Shown here in pieces: positions 50,281-60,600 of a stretch of 64,000 bases of DNA; within the stretch, counting starts at the first letter, position 1, and the number at the start of each line of letters is the position of its first letter. The DNA is from Sacculina carcini (lineage: Eukaryota > Arthropoda > Thecostraca > Sacculinidae): the NCBI GenBank assembly GCA_916048095.2, contig OU696593.1, positions 310,001 to 374,000 on the forward strand, given 5' to 3'. A program made the position numbers and the translations under genes. The notes beneath the pieces were generated by a model. It ran no database searches, had not been told where the DNA came from, and saw only the letters and a program-made list of their open reading frames with translations.

Positions 50281-50947
50281 TGGAAAGAAAATAATAAATA
50301 AATAACAATAAATAATAAACCATCATCCGATAACAATCCATAATGTCACTCCGCCCACGTTCCTCAATAAATAATAACAATCAACAATAAATATGTGATT
50401 CATTAAAAAACAGCCATCAATAAATAAGAATAAATATTAATAAATAAGTAATAAATAACAATCAAGAACAAAACATATGATTCAAAAAAGAAACATCCAA
50501 CAATAAATATAAATATGATTCAATAAGTAACAACAACACAAATAAATATGATTCAATAAACAGCAGCAACAATAAATATGATTCAATAAACAACAACAAC
50601 AATAAATATGATTCAATAAACAGCAACAACAATAAATATGATTCAATAAACAACAACAACAATAAATATGATTTAATAAACAGCAACAACAATAAATATG
50701 ATTCAATAAACAACAACAACAATAAATATGACTCAATAAACAGCAACAACAATAAATATGATTCAATAAACAACAACAGCCAACACTGAGTAAAAGTATA
50801 ATTTAATAAATAACAACAACCAATAATAAATAGTAATAAATAGAGAGTAAAATAGGAATAAATAAAAATAAATAGAAAATATATAACAATAAGCATGAAT
50901 AAATAACAATAAATATGAATAAATAAACAATTAATAAGACTCAACAG
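50281..50947 (-). other. AT-rich 3' UTR of the retrotransposon
   Basis: This lies between the RT stop codon and the unique 3' end of the element. It consists of A/T-rich, repeat-like sequence built from AATAAATA, AACAATAA and ATATGATTCAATAA words, with an ordered 30-bp minisatellite in the middle (50518-50790). Near 50323-50370 a short higher-complexity patch interrupts it. Read as sense RNA it holds many UUAUUUAUU-type words, like AU-rich elements, though nothing shows they act. Long open frames here (for example 50462-50944 on the minus strand) come from the 30-bp repeat, whose length is a multiple of three. I do not call them genes. Confidence 0.75.
50518..50790. repeat. 30-bp minisatellite with alternating dimer pattern
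   Basis: Eight regular units start at 50551, 50581, 50611, 50641, 50671, 50701, 50731 and 50761. Each begins ATTCAATAAA (ATTT at 50671, ACTC at 50731), continues with CARCAACAAC, and ends AATAAATATG except for the last, which decays into CAACACTGAG. A degenerate 33-bp unit precedes at 50518. The R base alternates strictly G, A, G, A, G, A, G, A at 50563, 50593, 50623, 50653, 50683, 50713, 50743 and 50773. The amplified unit was therefore probably a 60-bp dimer. It lies in the 3' UTR of the LINE and was carried in with it or expanded after insertion. Confidence 0.9.
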
Positions 50948-51664
50948 TCAATTCCGCTCTTTCAGTAGCATTTCATTTACTTTGGCCTTGAATTTGTTCA
51001 AATTGTTCTGCGAGAAAGCCTCCTCCTTCAACGTGTTCCAAGTAGACACAGTGGCCGGAAGAAAGCAACGTTGGAATTGTTTTGTACGACAACGAATTGG
51101 AGCCATGCACTGGGAATGCTGTTTGGATGTAAACCGTGTGCTTCTTGCTGCCACGAAATCATCAGGAATTGACTTGCTCATCGGATGATGGTCGTTGTGC
51201 TTGATCTTGTACAGCATGCACACGCTGCTGACCTTTCGACGATGGCAAAGATCACCAAGAACCAAGTCACCACAGAGGAACTTGCAAGTTCTAACAACTC
51301 TGTTGATGAGATTGAGGTGACAATCCGCAGCAGAAGACCACACGGGGGCGCAGTACTCCAGAATTGGCAAAATGAAACAGCGAAAACAACTTTTTGAGAT
51401 TGTGCTGCTACCGAACATCCGATATGCTTTTCTTATAATTCCCAGTTTCCGCGATGCCGAACAAACTAGCTTCCGAATGTGACTCTCAAACGTGAGCTTT
51501 GAGTCTACATGTACTCCCAATATTTTGAGCTCATCACACACGTTGAGTTGGGCGTCATTTATGAGGATAGCTCCATGTGAAGGCTGAACGGTACGTGACC
51601 TAGAAACCAACAAGCATTTAGATTTGGAAGTGTTCAGCATCATATTCCACCTCTCACACCACTT
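50948..51664 (-). pseudogene. Reverse transcriptase C-terminal remnant of a LINE
   Basis: The open frame runs from the satellite junction to a TGA at 50948-50950. An internal ATG at 51643 gives 231 residues, but it is not a genuine start: the frame continues upstream as KWCERWN to the break, which matches the conserved W..W....N..K block downstream of the RT active site. From the internal Met the visible features are N4..K7/K9, the LGVxxD block at 42-47 followed by LTF..HI at 50-56, ILPILEYCAPVW at 91-102, the HRRKVSSVCMLYKI thumb-type block at 134-147, and RTKQFQR..LP...WN at 186-203. The fingers, the palm with the YxDD catalytic pair, and the endonuclease lie in the missing 5' part. No frameshift or internal stop interrupts the remnant, which suggests a fairly recent insertion. 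Similar C-termini are abundant in decapod and other invertebrate LINEs (from memory, not searched). It is not expected to yield active protein. Confidence 0.9.
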
Positions 51665-51665
51665 C

Positions 51666-51670
51666 TGTTA
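51666..51670. repeat. Target-site duplication, right copy (TGTTA)
   Basis: This is the right-hand partner of the TGTTA at 50125-50129, at the truncated 5' end of the element. It continues directly into CCTAAGTATG, the satellite variant expected next in this higher-order copy. A 5-bp duplication is short for a LINE but within the variation known for target-primed insertions. Confidence 0.85.
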
Positions 51671-54600
51671 CCTAAGTATGCCCTAAGTGTTACCTAAGTG
51701 TGCCCTAAGTGTTACCTAAGTGTTACCTAAGTGTGCCCTAAGTGTTACCTAAGTGTGCCCTAAGTGTTACCTAAGTGTTACCTAAGTGTTACCTAAGTGT
51801 TACCTAAGTGTTACCTAAGTGCGCCCTAAGTGTTACCTAAGTTTGCCATAAGTGTTACATAAGTGTGCCCTAAGTGTTACCTAAGTGTGCCCTAAGTGTT
51901 ACCTAAGTGTTACCTAAGTGTGCCCTAAGTGTTACCTACGTGTGCCCTAAGTGTTACCTAAGTGTGCCCTAAGTGTGCCCTAAGTGTGCCCTAAGTGTGC
52001 CCTAAGTGTTACCTAAGTGTGCCCTAAGTGTTACCTAAGTGTGCCCTAAGTGTTACCTACGTGTGCCCTAAGTGTTACCTAAGTGTACCCTAAGTGTTAC
52101 CTCAGTGTTACCTAAGTGTTACCTAAGTGTTACCTAAGTGTTATCTAAGTGTTACCTAAGTGTTACCTAAGTGTTACCTAAGTGTACCCTAAGTGTTACC
52201 TAAGTGTTACCTAAGTGTTACCTAAGTGTTACCTCAGTGTGCCCTAAGTGTTACCTAAGTGTGCCCTAAGTGTTACCTAAGTTTGCCCTAAGTGTTACAT
52301 AAGTGTTACCTAAGTGTGCCCTAAGTGTTACCTAAGTGTGCCCTAAGTGTTACCTAAGTGTGCCCTAAGTGTTACCTACGTGTGCCCTAAGTGTTACCTA
52401 AGTGTTACCTAAGTGTTACCTAAGTGTTACCTAAGTGTTACCTAAGTGTTACCTAAGCGTTACCTAAGTGTACCCTAAGTGTTACCTAAGTGTGCCCTAA
52501 GTGTTACCTAAGTGTGCCCTAAGTGTTACCTAAGTGTTACCTAAGTGTTACCTAAGTGTGCCCTAAGTGTTACCTAAGTGTTACCTAAGTGTGCCCTAAG
52601 TGTTACCTAAGTGTGCCCTAAGTGTTACCTAAGTGTGCCCTAAGTGTTACCTAAGTTTGCCCTAAGTGTTACATAAGTGTTACCTAAGTGTGCCCTAAGT
52701 GTTACCTAAGTGTGCCCTAAGTGTTACCTAAGTGTGCCCTAAGTGTTACCTACGTGTGCCCTAAGTGTTACCTAAGTGTGCCCTAAGTGTTACCTAAGTA
52801 TGCCCTAAGTGTTACCTAAGTGTGCCCTAAGTGTTACCTAAGTGTTACCTAAGTGTGCCCTAAGTGTACCCTAAGTGTTACCTAAGTGTTACCTAAGTGT
52901 TACCTAAGTGTTACCTAAGTGTTACCTAAGTGTTACCTAAGTGCGCCCTAAGTGTTACCTAAGTTTGCCATAAGTGTTACATAAGTGTGCCCTAAGTGTT
53001 ACCTAAGTGTTACCTAAGTGTGCCCTAAGTGTTACCTACGTGTGCCCTAAGTGTTACCTACGTGTGCCCTAAGTGTTACCTAAGTGTGCCCTAAGTGTGC
53101 CCTAAGTGTGCCCTAAGTGTGCCCTAAGTGTTACCTAAGTGTGCCCTAAGTGTTACCTAAGTGTGCCCTAAGTGTTACCTACGTGTGCCCTAAGTGTTAC
53201 CTAAGTGTACCCTAAGTGTTACCTCAGTGTTACCTAAGTGTTACCTAAGTGTTACCTAAGTGTTACCTAAGTGTTACCTAAGTGTTACCTAAGTGTTACC
53301 TAAGTGTTACCTAAGTGTACCCTAAGTGTTACCTAAGTGTTACCTAAGTGTTACCTAAGTGTTACCTCAGTGTGCCCTAAGTGTTACCTAAGTGTGCCCT
53401 AAGTGTTACCTAAGTGTTACCTAAGTGTTACCTAAGTGTTACCTAAGTGTTACCTAAGTGTTACCTAAGTGTTACCTAAGTGTACCCTAAGTGTTACCTA
53501 AGTGTGCCCTAAGTGTTACCTAAGTGTGCCCTAAGTGTTACCTAAGTGTTACCTAAGTGTTACCTAAGTGTGCCCTAAGTGTTACCTAAATGTTACCTAA
53601 GTGTGCCCTAAGTGTTACCTAAGTGTGCCCTAAGTGTTACCTAAGTTTGCCCTAAGTGTTACATAAGTGTGCCCTAAGTGTTACCTAAGTGTTACCTAAG
53701 TGTGCCCTAAGTGTTACCTAATTGTGCCCTAAGTGTTACCTAAGTGTTACCTAAGTGTTACCTAAGTGTTACCTAAGTGTTACCTAAGTGCGCCCTAAGT
53801 GTTACCTAAGTTTGCCATAAGTGTTACATAAGTGTGCCCTAAGTGTTACCTAAGTGTGCCCTAAGTGTTACCTAAGTGTTACCTAAGTGTGCCCTAAGTG
53901 TTACCTAAGTGTGCCCTAAGTGTTACCTAAGTGTGCCCTAAGTGTGCCCTAAGTGTGCCCTAAGTGTGCCCTAAGTGTTACCTAAGTGTGCCCTAAGTGT
54001 TACCTACGTGTGCCCTAAGTGTTACCTAAGTGTACCCTAAGTGTTACCTCAGTGTTACCTAAGTGTTACCTAAGTGTTACCTAAGTGTTACCTAAGTGTT
54101 ACCTAAGTGTTACCTAAGTGTTACCTCAGTGTGCCCTAAGTGTTACCTAAGTGTGCCCTAAGTGTTACCTAAGTGTTACCTAAGTGTTACCTAAGTGTTA
54201 CCTAAGTGTTACCTAAGTGTTACCTAAGTGTACCCTAAGTGTTACCTAAGTGTGCCCTAAGTGTTACCTAAGTGTTACCTAAGTGTTACCTAAGTGTTAC
54301 CTAAGTGTTACCTAAGTGCGCCCTAAGTGTTACCTAAGTTTGCCATAAGTGTTACATAAGTGTGCCCTAAGTGTTACCTAAGTGTGCCCTAAGTGTTACC
54401 TAAGTGTTACCTAAGTGTGCCCTAAGTGTTACCTACGTGTGCCCTAAGTGTTACCTAAGTGTGCCCTAAGTGTGCCCTAAGTGTGCCCTAAGTGTGCCCT
54501 AAGTGTTACCTAAGTGTGCCCTAAGTGTTACCTAAGTGTGCCCTAAGTGTTACCTACGTGTGCCCTAAGTGTTACCTAAGTGTACCCTAAGTGTTACCTC

Positions 54601-57600
54601 AGTGTTACCTAAGTGTTACCTAAGTGTTACCTAAGTGTTATCTAAGTGTTACCTAAGTGTTACCTAAGTGTTACCTAAGTGTACCCTAAGTGTTACCTAA
54701 GTGTTACCTAAGTGTTACCTAAGTGTTACCTCAGTGTGCCCTAAGTGTTACCTAAGTGTGCCCTAAGTGTTACCTAAGTGTTACCTAAGTGTTACCTAAG
54801 TGTTACCTAAGTGTTACCTAAGTGTTACCTAAGTGTTACCTAAGCGTTACCTAAGTGTACCCTAAGTGTTACCTAAGTGTGCCCTAAGTGTTACCTAAGT
54901 GTGCCCTAAGTGTTACCTAAGTGTTACCTAAGTGTTACCTAAGTGTTACCTAAGTGTACCCTAAGTGTTACCTAAGTGTTACCTAAGTGTTACCTAAGTG
55001 TTACCTCAGTGTGCCCTAAGTGTTACCTAAGTGTGCCCTAAGTGTTACCTAAGTGTTACCTAAGTGTTACCTAAGTGTTACCTAAGTGTTACCTAAGTGT
55101 TACCTAAGTGTTACCTAAGCGTTACCTAAGTGTACCCTAAGTGTTACCTAAGTGTGCCCTAAGTGTTACCTAAGTGTGCCCTAAGTGTTACCTAAGTGTT
55201 ACCTAAGTGTTACCTAAGTGTGCCCTAAGTGTTACCTAAGTTTGCCCTAAGTGTTACATAAGTGTTACCTAAGTGTGCCCTAAGTGTTACCTAAGTGTGC
55301 CCTAAGTGTTACCTAAGTGTGCCCTAAGTGTTACCTACGTGTGCCCTAAGTGTTACCTAAGTGTGCCCTAAGTGTTACCTAAGTATGCCCTAAGTGTTAC
55401 CTAAGTGTGCCCTAAGTGTTACCTAAGTGTTACCTAAGTGTGCCCTAAGTGTACCCTAAGTGTTACCTAAGTGTTACCTAAGTGTTACCTAAGTGTTACC
55501 TAAGTGTTACCTAAGTGATACCTAAGTGCGCCCTAAGTGTTACCTAAGTTTGCCATAAGTGTTACATAAGTGTGCCCTAAGTGTTACCTAAGTGTTACCT
55601 AAGTGTGCCCTAAGTGTTACCTACGTGTGCCCTAAGTGTTACCTACGTGTGCCCTAAGTGTTACCTAAGTGTGCCCTAAGTGTGCCCTAAGTGTGCCCTA
55701 AGTGTGCCCTAAGTGTTACCTAAGTGTGCCCTAAGTGTTACCTAAGTGTGCCCTAAGTGTTACCTACGTGTGCCCTAAGTGTTACCTAAGTGTACCCAAA
55801 GTGTTACCTCAGTGTTACCTAAGTGTTACCTAAGTGTTACCTAAGTGTTACCTAAGTGTTACCTAAGTGTTACCTAAGTGTTACCTAAGTGTTACCTAAG
55901 TGTACCCTAAGTGTTACCTAAGTGTTACCTAAGTGTTACCTAAGTGTTACCTCAGTGTGCCCTAAGTGTTACCTAAGTGTGCCCTAAGTGTTACCTAAGT
56001 GTTACCTAAGTGTTACCTAAGTGTTACCTAAGTGTTACCTAAGTGTTACCTAAGTGTTACCTAAGTGTACCCTAAGTGTTACCTAAGTGTGCCCTAAGTG
56101 TTACCTAAGTGTGCCCTAAGTGTTACCTAAGTGTGCCCTAAGTGTTACCTAAGTGTTACCTAAGTGTTACCTAAGTGTGCCCTAAGTGTTACCTAAGTGT
56201 TACCTAAGTGTGCCCTAAGTGTTACCTAAGTGTGCCCTAAGTGTTACCTACGTGTGCCCTAAGTGTTACCTAAGTGTTACCTAAGTGTTACCTAAGTGCG
56301 CCCTAAGTGTTACCTAAGTTTGCCATAAGTGTTACATAAGTGTGCCCTAAGTGTTACCTAAGTGTTACCTAAGTGTACCCTAAGTGTTACCTCAGTGTTA
56401 CCTAAGTGTTACCTAAGTGTTACCTAAGTGTTACCTAAGTGTTACCTAAGTGTTACCTAAGTGTTACCTAAGTGTTACCTAAGTGTACCCTAAGTGTTAC
56501 CTAAGTGTGCCCTAAGTGTTACCTAAGTGTGCCCTAAGTGTTACCTAAGTGTGCCCTAAGTGTTACCTAAGTGTTACCTAAGTGTTACCTAACTGTGCCC
56601 TAAGTGTTACCTAAGTGTTACCTAAGTGTGCCCTAAGTGTTACCTAAGTGTGCCCTAAGTGTTACCTACGTGTGCCCTAAGTGTTACCTAAGTGTTACCT
56701 AAGTGTTACCTAAGTGCGCCCTAAGTGTTACCTAAGTTTGCCATAAGTGTTACATAAGTGTGCCCTAAGTGTTACCTAAGTGTTACCTAAGTGTACCCTA
56801 AGTGTTACCTCAGTGTTACCTAAGTGTTACCTAAGTGTTACCTAAGTGTTACCTAAGTGTTACCTAAGTGTTACCTAAGTGTTACCTAAGTGTACCCTAA
56901 GTGTTACCTAAGTGTTACCGAAGTGTGCCCTAAGTGTTACCTACGTGTGCCCTAAGTGTTACCTAAGTGTGCCCTAAGTGTTACCTAAGTATGCCCTAAG
57001 TGTTACCTAAGTGTGCCCTAAGTGTTACCTAAGTGTTACCTAAGTGTGCCCTAAGTGTACCCTAAGTGTTACCTAAGTGTTACCTAAGTGTTACCTAAGT
57101 GTTACCTAAGTGTTACCTAAGTGTTACCTAAGTGCGCCCTAAGTGTTACCTAAGTTTGCCATAAGTGTTACATAAGTGTGCCCTAAGTGTTACCTAAGTG
57201 TTACCTAAGTGTGCCCTAAGTGTTACCTACGTGTGCCCTAAGTGTTACCTACGTGTGCCCTAAGTGTTACCTAAGTGTGCCCTAAGTGTGCCCTAAGTGT
57301 GCCCTAAGTGTGCCCTAAGTGTTACCTAAGTGTGCCCTAAGTGTTACCTAAGTGTGCCCTAAGTGTTACCTACGTGTGCCCTAAGTGTTACCTAAGTGTT
57401 ACCTAAGTGTGCCCTAAGTGTACCCTAAGTGTTACCTAAGTGTTACCTCAGTGTGCCCTAAGTGTTACCTAAGTGTGCCCTAAGTGTTACCTAAGTGTTA
57501 CCTAAGTGTTACCTAAGTGTTACCTAAGTGTTACCTAAGTGTTACCTAAGTGTTACCTAAGTGTACCCTAAGTGTTACCTAAGTGTGCCCTAAGTGTTAC

Positions 57601-60600
57601 CTAAGTGTGCCCTAAGTGTTACCTAAGTGTTACCTAAGTGTTACCTAAGTGTGCCCTAAGTGTTACCTAAGTGTTACCTAAGTGTGCCCTAAGTGTTACC
57701 TAAGTGTGCCCTAAGTGTTACCTACGTGTGCCCTAAGTGTTACCTAAGTGTTACCTAAGTGTTACCTAAGTGCGCCCTAAGTGTTACCTAAGTTTGCCAT
57801 AAGTGTTACATAAGTGTGCCCTAAGTGTTACCTAAGTGTTACCTAAGTGTACCCTAAGTGTTACCTCAGTGTTACCTAAGTGTTACCTAAGTGTTACCTA
57901 AGTGTTACCTAAGTGTTACCTAAGTGTGCCCTAAGTGTTACCTACGTGTGCCCTAAGTGTTACCTAAGTGTGCCCTAAGTGTTACCTAAGTATGCCCTAA
58001 GTGTTACCTAAGTGTGCCCTAAGTGTTACCTAAGTGTTACCTAAGTGTGCCCTAAGTGTACCCTAAGTGTTACCTAAGTGTTACCTAAGTGTTACCTAAG
58101 TGTTACCTAAGTGTTACCTAAGTGTGCCCTAAGTGTTACCTAAGTGTTACCTAAGTGTGCCCTAAGTGTACCCTAAGTGTTACCTAAGTGTTACCTCAGT
58201 GTGCCCTAAGTGTTACCTAAGTGTGCCCTAAGTGTTACCTAAGTGTTACCTAAGTGTTACCTAAGTGTTACCTAAGTGTTACCTAAGTGTTACCTAAGTG
58301 TTACCTAAGTGTACCCTAAGTGTTACCTAAGTGTGCCCTAAGTGTTACCTAAGTGTGCCCTAAGTGTTACCTAAGTGTTACCTAAGTGTTACCTAAGTGT
58401 GCCCTAAGTGTTACCTAAGTGTTACCTAAGTGTGCCCTAAGTGTTACCTAAGTGTGCCCTAAGTGTTACCTACGTGTGCCCTAAGTGTTACCTAAGTGTT
58501 ACCTAAGTGTTACCTAAGTGCGCCCTAAGTGTTACCTAAGTTTGCCATAAGTGTTACATAAGTGTGCCCTAAGTGTTACCTAAGTGTTACCTAAGTGTAC
58601 CCTAAGTGTTACCTCAGTGTTACCTAAGTGTTACCTAAGTGTTACCTAAGTGTTACCTAAGTGTTACCTAAGTGTTACCTAAGTGTTACCTAAGTGTACC
58701 CTAAGTGTTACCTAAGTGTTACCTAAGTGTGCCCTAAGTGTTACCTACGTGTGCCCTAAGTGTTACCTAAGTGTGCCCTAAGTGTTACCTAAGTATGCCC
58801 TAAGTGTTACCTAAGTGTGCCCTAAGTGTTACCTAAGTGTTACCTAAGTGTGCCCTAAGTGTACCCTAAGTGTTACCTAAGTGTTACCTAAGTGTTACCT
58901 AAGTGTTACCTAAGTGTTACCTAAGTGTTACCTAAGTGCGCCCTAAGTGTTACCTAAGTTTGCCATAAGTGTTACATAAATGTGCCCTAAGTGTTACCTA
59001 AGTGTTACCTAAGTGTGCCCTAAGTGTTACCTACGTGTGCCCTAAGTGTTACCTACGTGTGCCCTAAGTGTTACCTAAGTGTGCCCTAAGTGTGCCCTAA
59101 GTGTGCCCTAAGTGTGCCCTAAGTGTTACCTAAGTGTGCCCTAAGTGTTACCTAAGTGTGCCCTAAGTGTTACCTACGTGTGCCTTAAGTGTTACCTAAG
59201 TGTACCCTAAGTGTTACCTCAGTGTTACCTAAGTGTTACCTAAGTGTTACCTAAGTGTTACCTAAGTGTTACCTAAGTGTTACCTAAGTGTTACCTAAGT
59301 GTACCCTAAGTGTTACCTAAGTGTTACCTAAGTGTTACCTAAGTGTTACCTCAGTGTGCCCTAAGTGTTACCTAAGTGTGCCCTAAGTGTTACCTAAGTG
59401 TTACCTAAGTGTTACCTAAGTGTTACCTAAGTGTTACCTAAGTGTTACCTAAGTGTTACCTAAGTGTTACCTAAGTGTACCCTAAGTGTTACCTAAGTGT
59501 GCCCTAAGTGTTACCTAAGTGTGCCCTAAGTGTTACCTAAGTGTTACCTAAGTGTTACCTAAGTGTGCCCTAAGTGTTACCTAAGTGTTACCTAAGTGTG
59601 CCCTAAGTGTTACCTAAGTGTGCCCTAAGTGTTACCTAAGTTTGCCCTAAGTGTTACATAAGTGTGCCCTAAGTGTTACCTAAGTGTTACCTAAGTGTGC
59701 CCTAAGTGTTACCTAATTGTGCCCTAAGTGTTACCTAAGTGTTACCTAAGTGTTACCTAAGTGTTACCTAAGTGTTACCTAAGTGCGCCCTAAGTGTTAC
59801 CTAAGTTTGCCATAAGTGTTACATAAGTGTGCCCTAAGTGTTACCTAAGTGTGCCCTAAGTGTTACCTAAGTGTTACCTAAGTGTGCCCTAAGTGTTACC
59901 TACGTGTGCCCTAAGTGTTACCTAAGTGTGCCCTAAGTGTGCCCTAAGTGTGCCCTAAGTGTGCCCTAAGTGTTACCTAAGTGTGCCCTAAGTGTTACCT
60001 AAGTGTGCCCTAAGTGTTACCTACGTGTGCCCTAAGTGTTACCTAAGTGTACCCTAAGTGTTACCTCAGTGTTACCTAAGTGTTACCTAAGTGTTACCTA
60101 AGTGTTACCTAAGTGTTACCTAAGTGTTACCTAAGTGTTACCTAAGTGTACCCTAAGTGTTACCTAAGTGTTACCTAAGTGTTACCTAAGTGTTACCTCA
60201 GTGTGCCCTAAGTGTTACCTAAGTGTGCCCTAAGTGTTACCTAAGTGTTACCTAAGTGTTACCTAAGTGTTACCTAAGTGTTACCTAAGTGTTACCTAAG
60301 TGTTACCTAAGTGTACCCTAAGTGTTACCTAAGTGTGCCCTAAGTGTTACCTAAGTGTGCCCTAAGTGTTACCTAAGTGTTACCTAAGTGTTACCTAAGT
60401 GTGCCCTAAGTGTTACCTAAGTGTTACCTAAGTGTGCCCTAAGTGTTACCTAAGTGTGCCCTAAGTGTTACCTAAGTGTGCCCGAAGTGTTACCTAAGTT
60501 TGCCCTAAGTGTTACATAAGTGTTACCTAAGTGTGCCCTAAGTGTTACCTAAGTGTGCCCTAAGTGTTACCTAAGTGTGCCCTAAGTGTTACCTACGTGT

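Larger units (their letters stand above)
50130..51665 (-). mobile_element. 5'-truncated non-LTR retrotransposon (LINE)
   Basis: This is the only non-satellite segment. Read on the minus strand it has, in order, the C-terminal part of a reverse transcriptase ORF, a stop codon, an AT-rich 3' UTR, a unique 3' end and a tail of TAA repeats next to the satellite. That order, the missing 5' portion and the short direct repeat TGTTA on both sides match target-primed reverse transcription by a LINE. The element is 1536 bp. With the 5-bp duplicated target it accounts exactly for the 1541-bp expansion of a 528-bp module interval seen in sister copies. No poly(A) tail is present; (TAA)n tails are known from I-type elements, but no RNase H domain follows the RT, so I do not assign a clade (Jockey/CR1-like or I-related are candidates). 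Catalytic RT blocks and the endonuclease are absent, so the copy is dead. Confidence 0.93.
49138..53813. repeat. 3135-bp supermodule, copy D, interrupted by the LINE
   Basis: This is the fourth copy, 6875 bp after copy C on its left side. Markers lie at 49138, 49688, 49776, 51845, 52967 and 53814. The spacings are 550, 88, 2069, 1122 and 847, and 2069 is 528 + 1541, the size of the insert plus one target copy. AACTG (49539) and GCTC (50117) precede the insertion; AATTG (53720) follows it at the predicted place. The other copies lack the insert. Confidence 0.88.

Noticed and set aside
50198-50380. 60-codon minus-strand frame near the 3' end of the LINE
   Set aside because: Low-complexity aromatic and leucine-rich translation of AT-rich 3' UTR; no recognisable domain and downstream of the RT stop.
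50482-50766. Overlapping 94-codon frame with NHIYCCCCLL repeats
   Set aside because: Another frame of the same 30-bp repeat, with the same low-complexity origin.
50280-50940. AATAAA words as polyadenylation signals
   Set aside because: They lie on the strand opposite to the LINE and come from AT-rich repeats; no plus-strand gene precedes them.
50462-50944. Open frame of 160 codons on the minus strand with repeated ESYLLLLLFI-type decapeptides
   Set aside because: It is produced by the 30-bp minisatellite, whose length is a multiple of three. It lies in the 3' UTR of the LINE and has no domain or independent start context.
50982-51397. Plus-strand frames of 68 and 70 codons
   Set aside because: Antisense to the well-supported RT remnant and without any recognised motif; shadows of the real frame.
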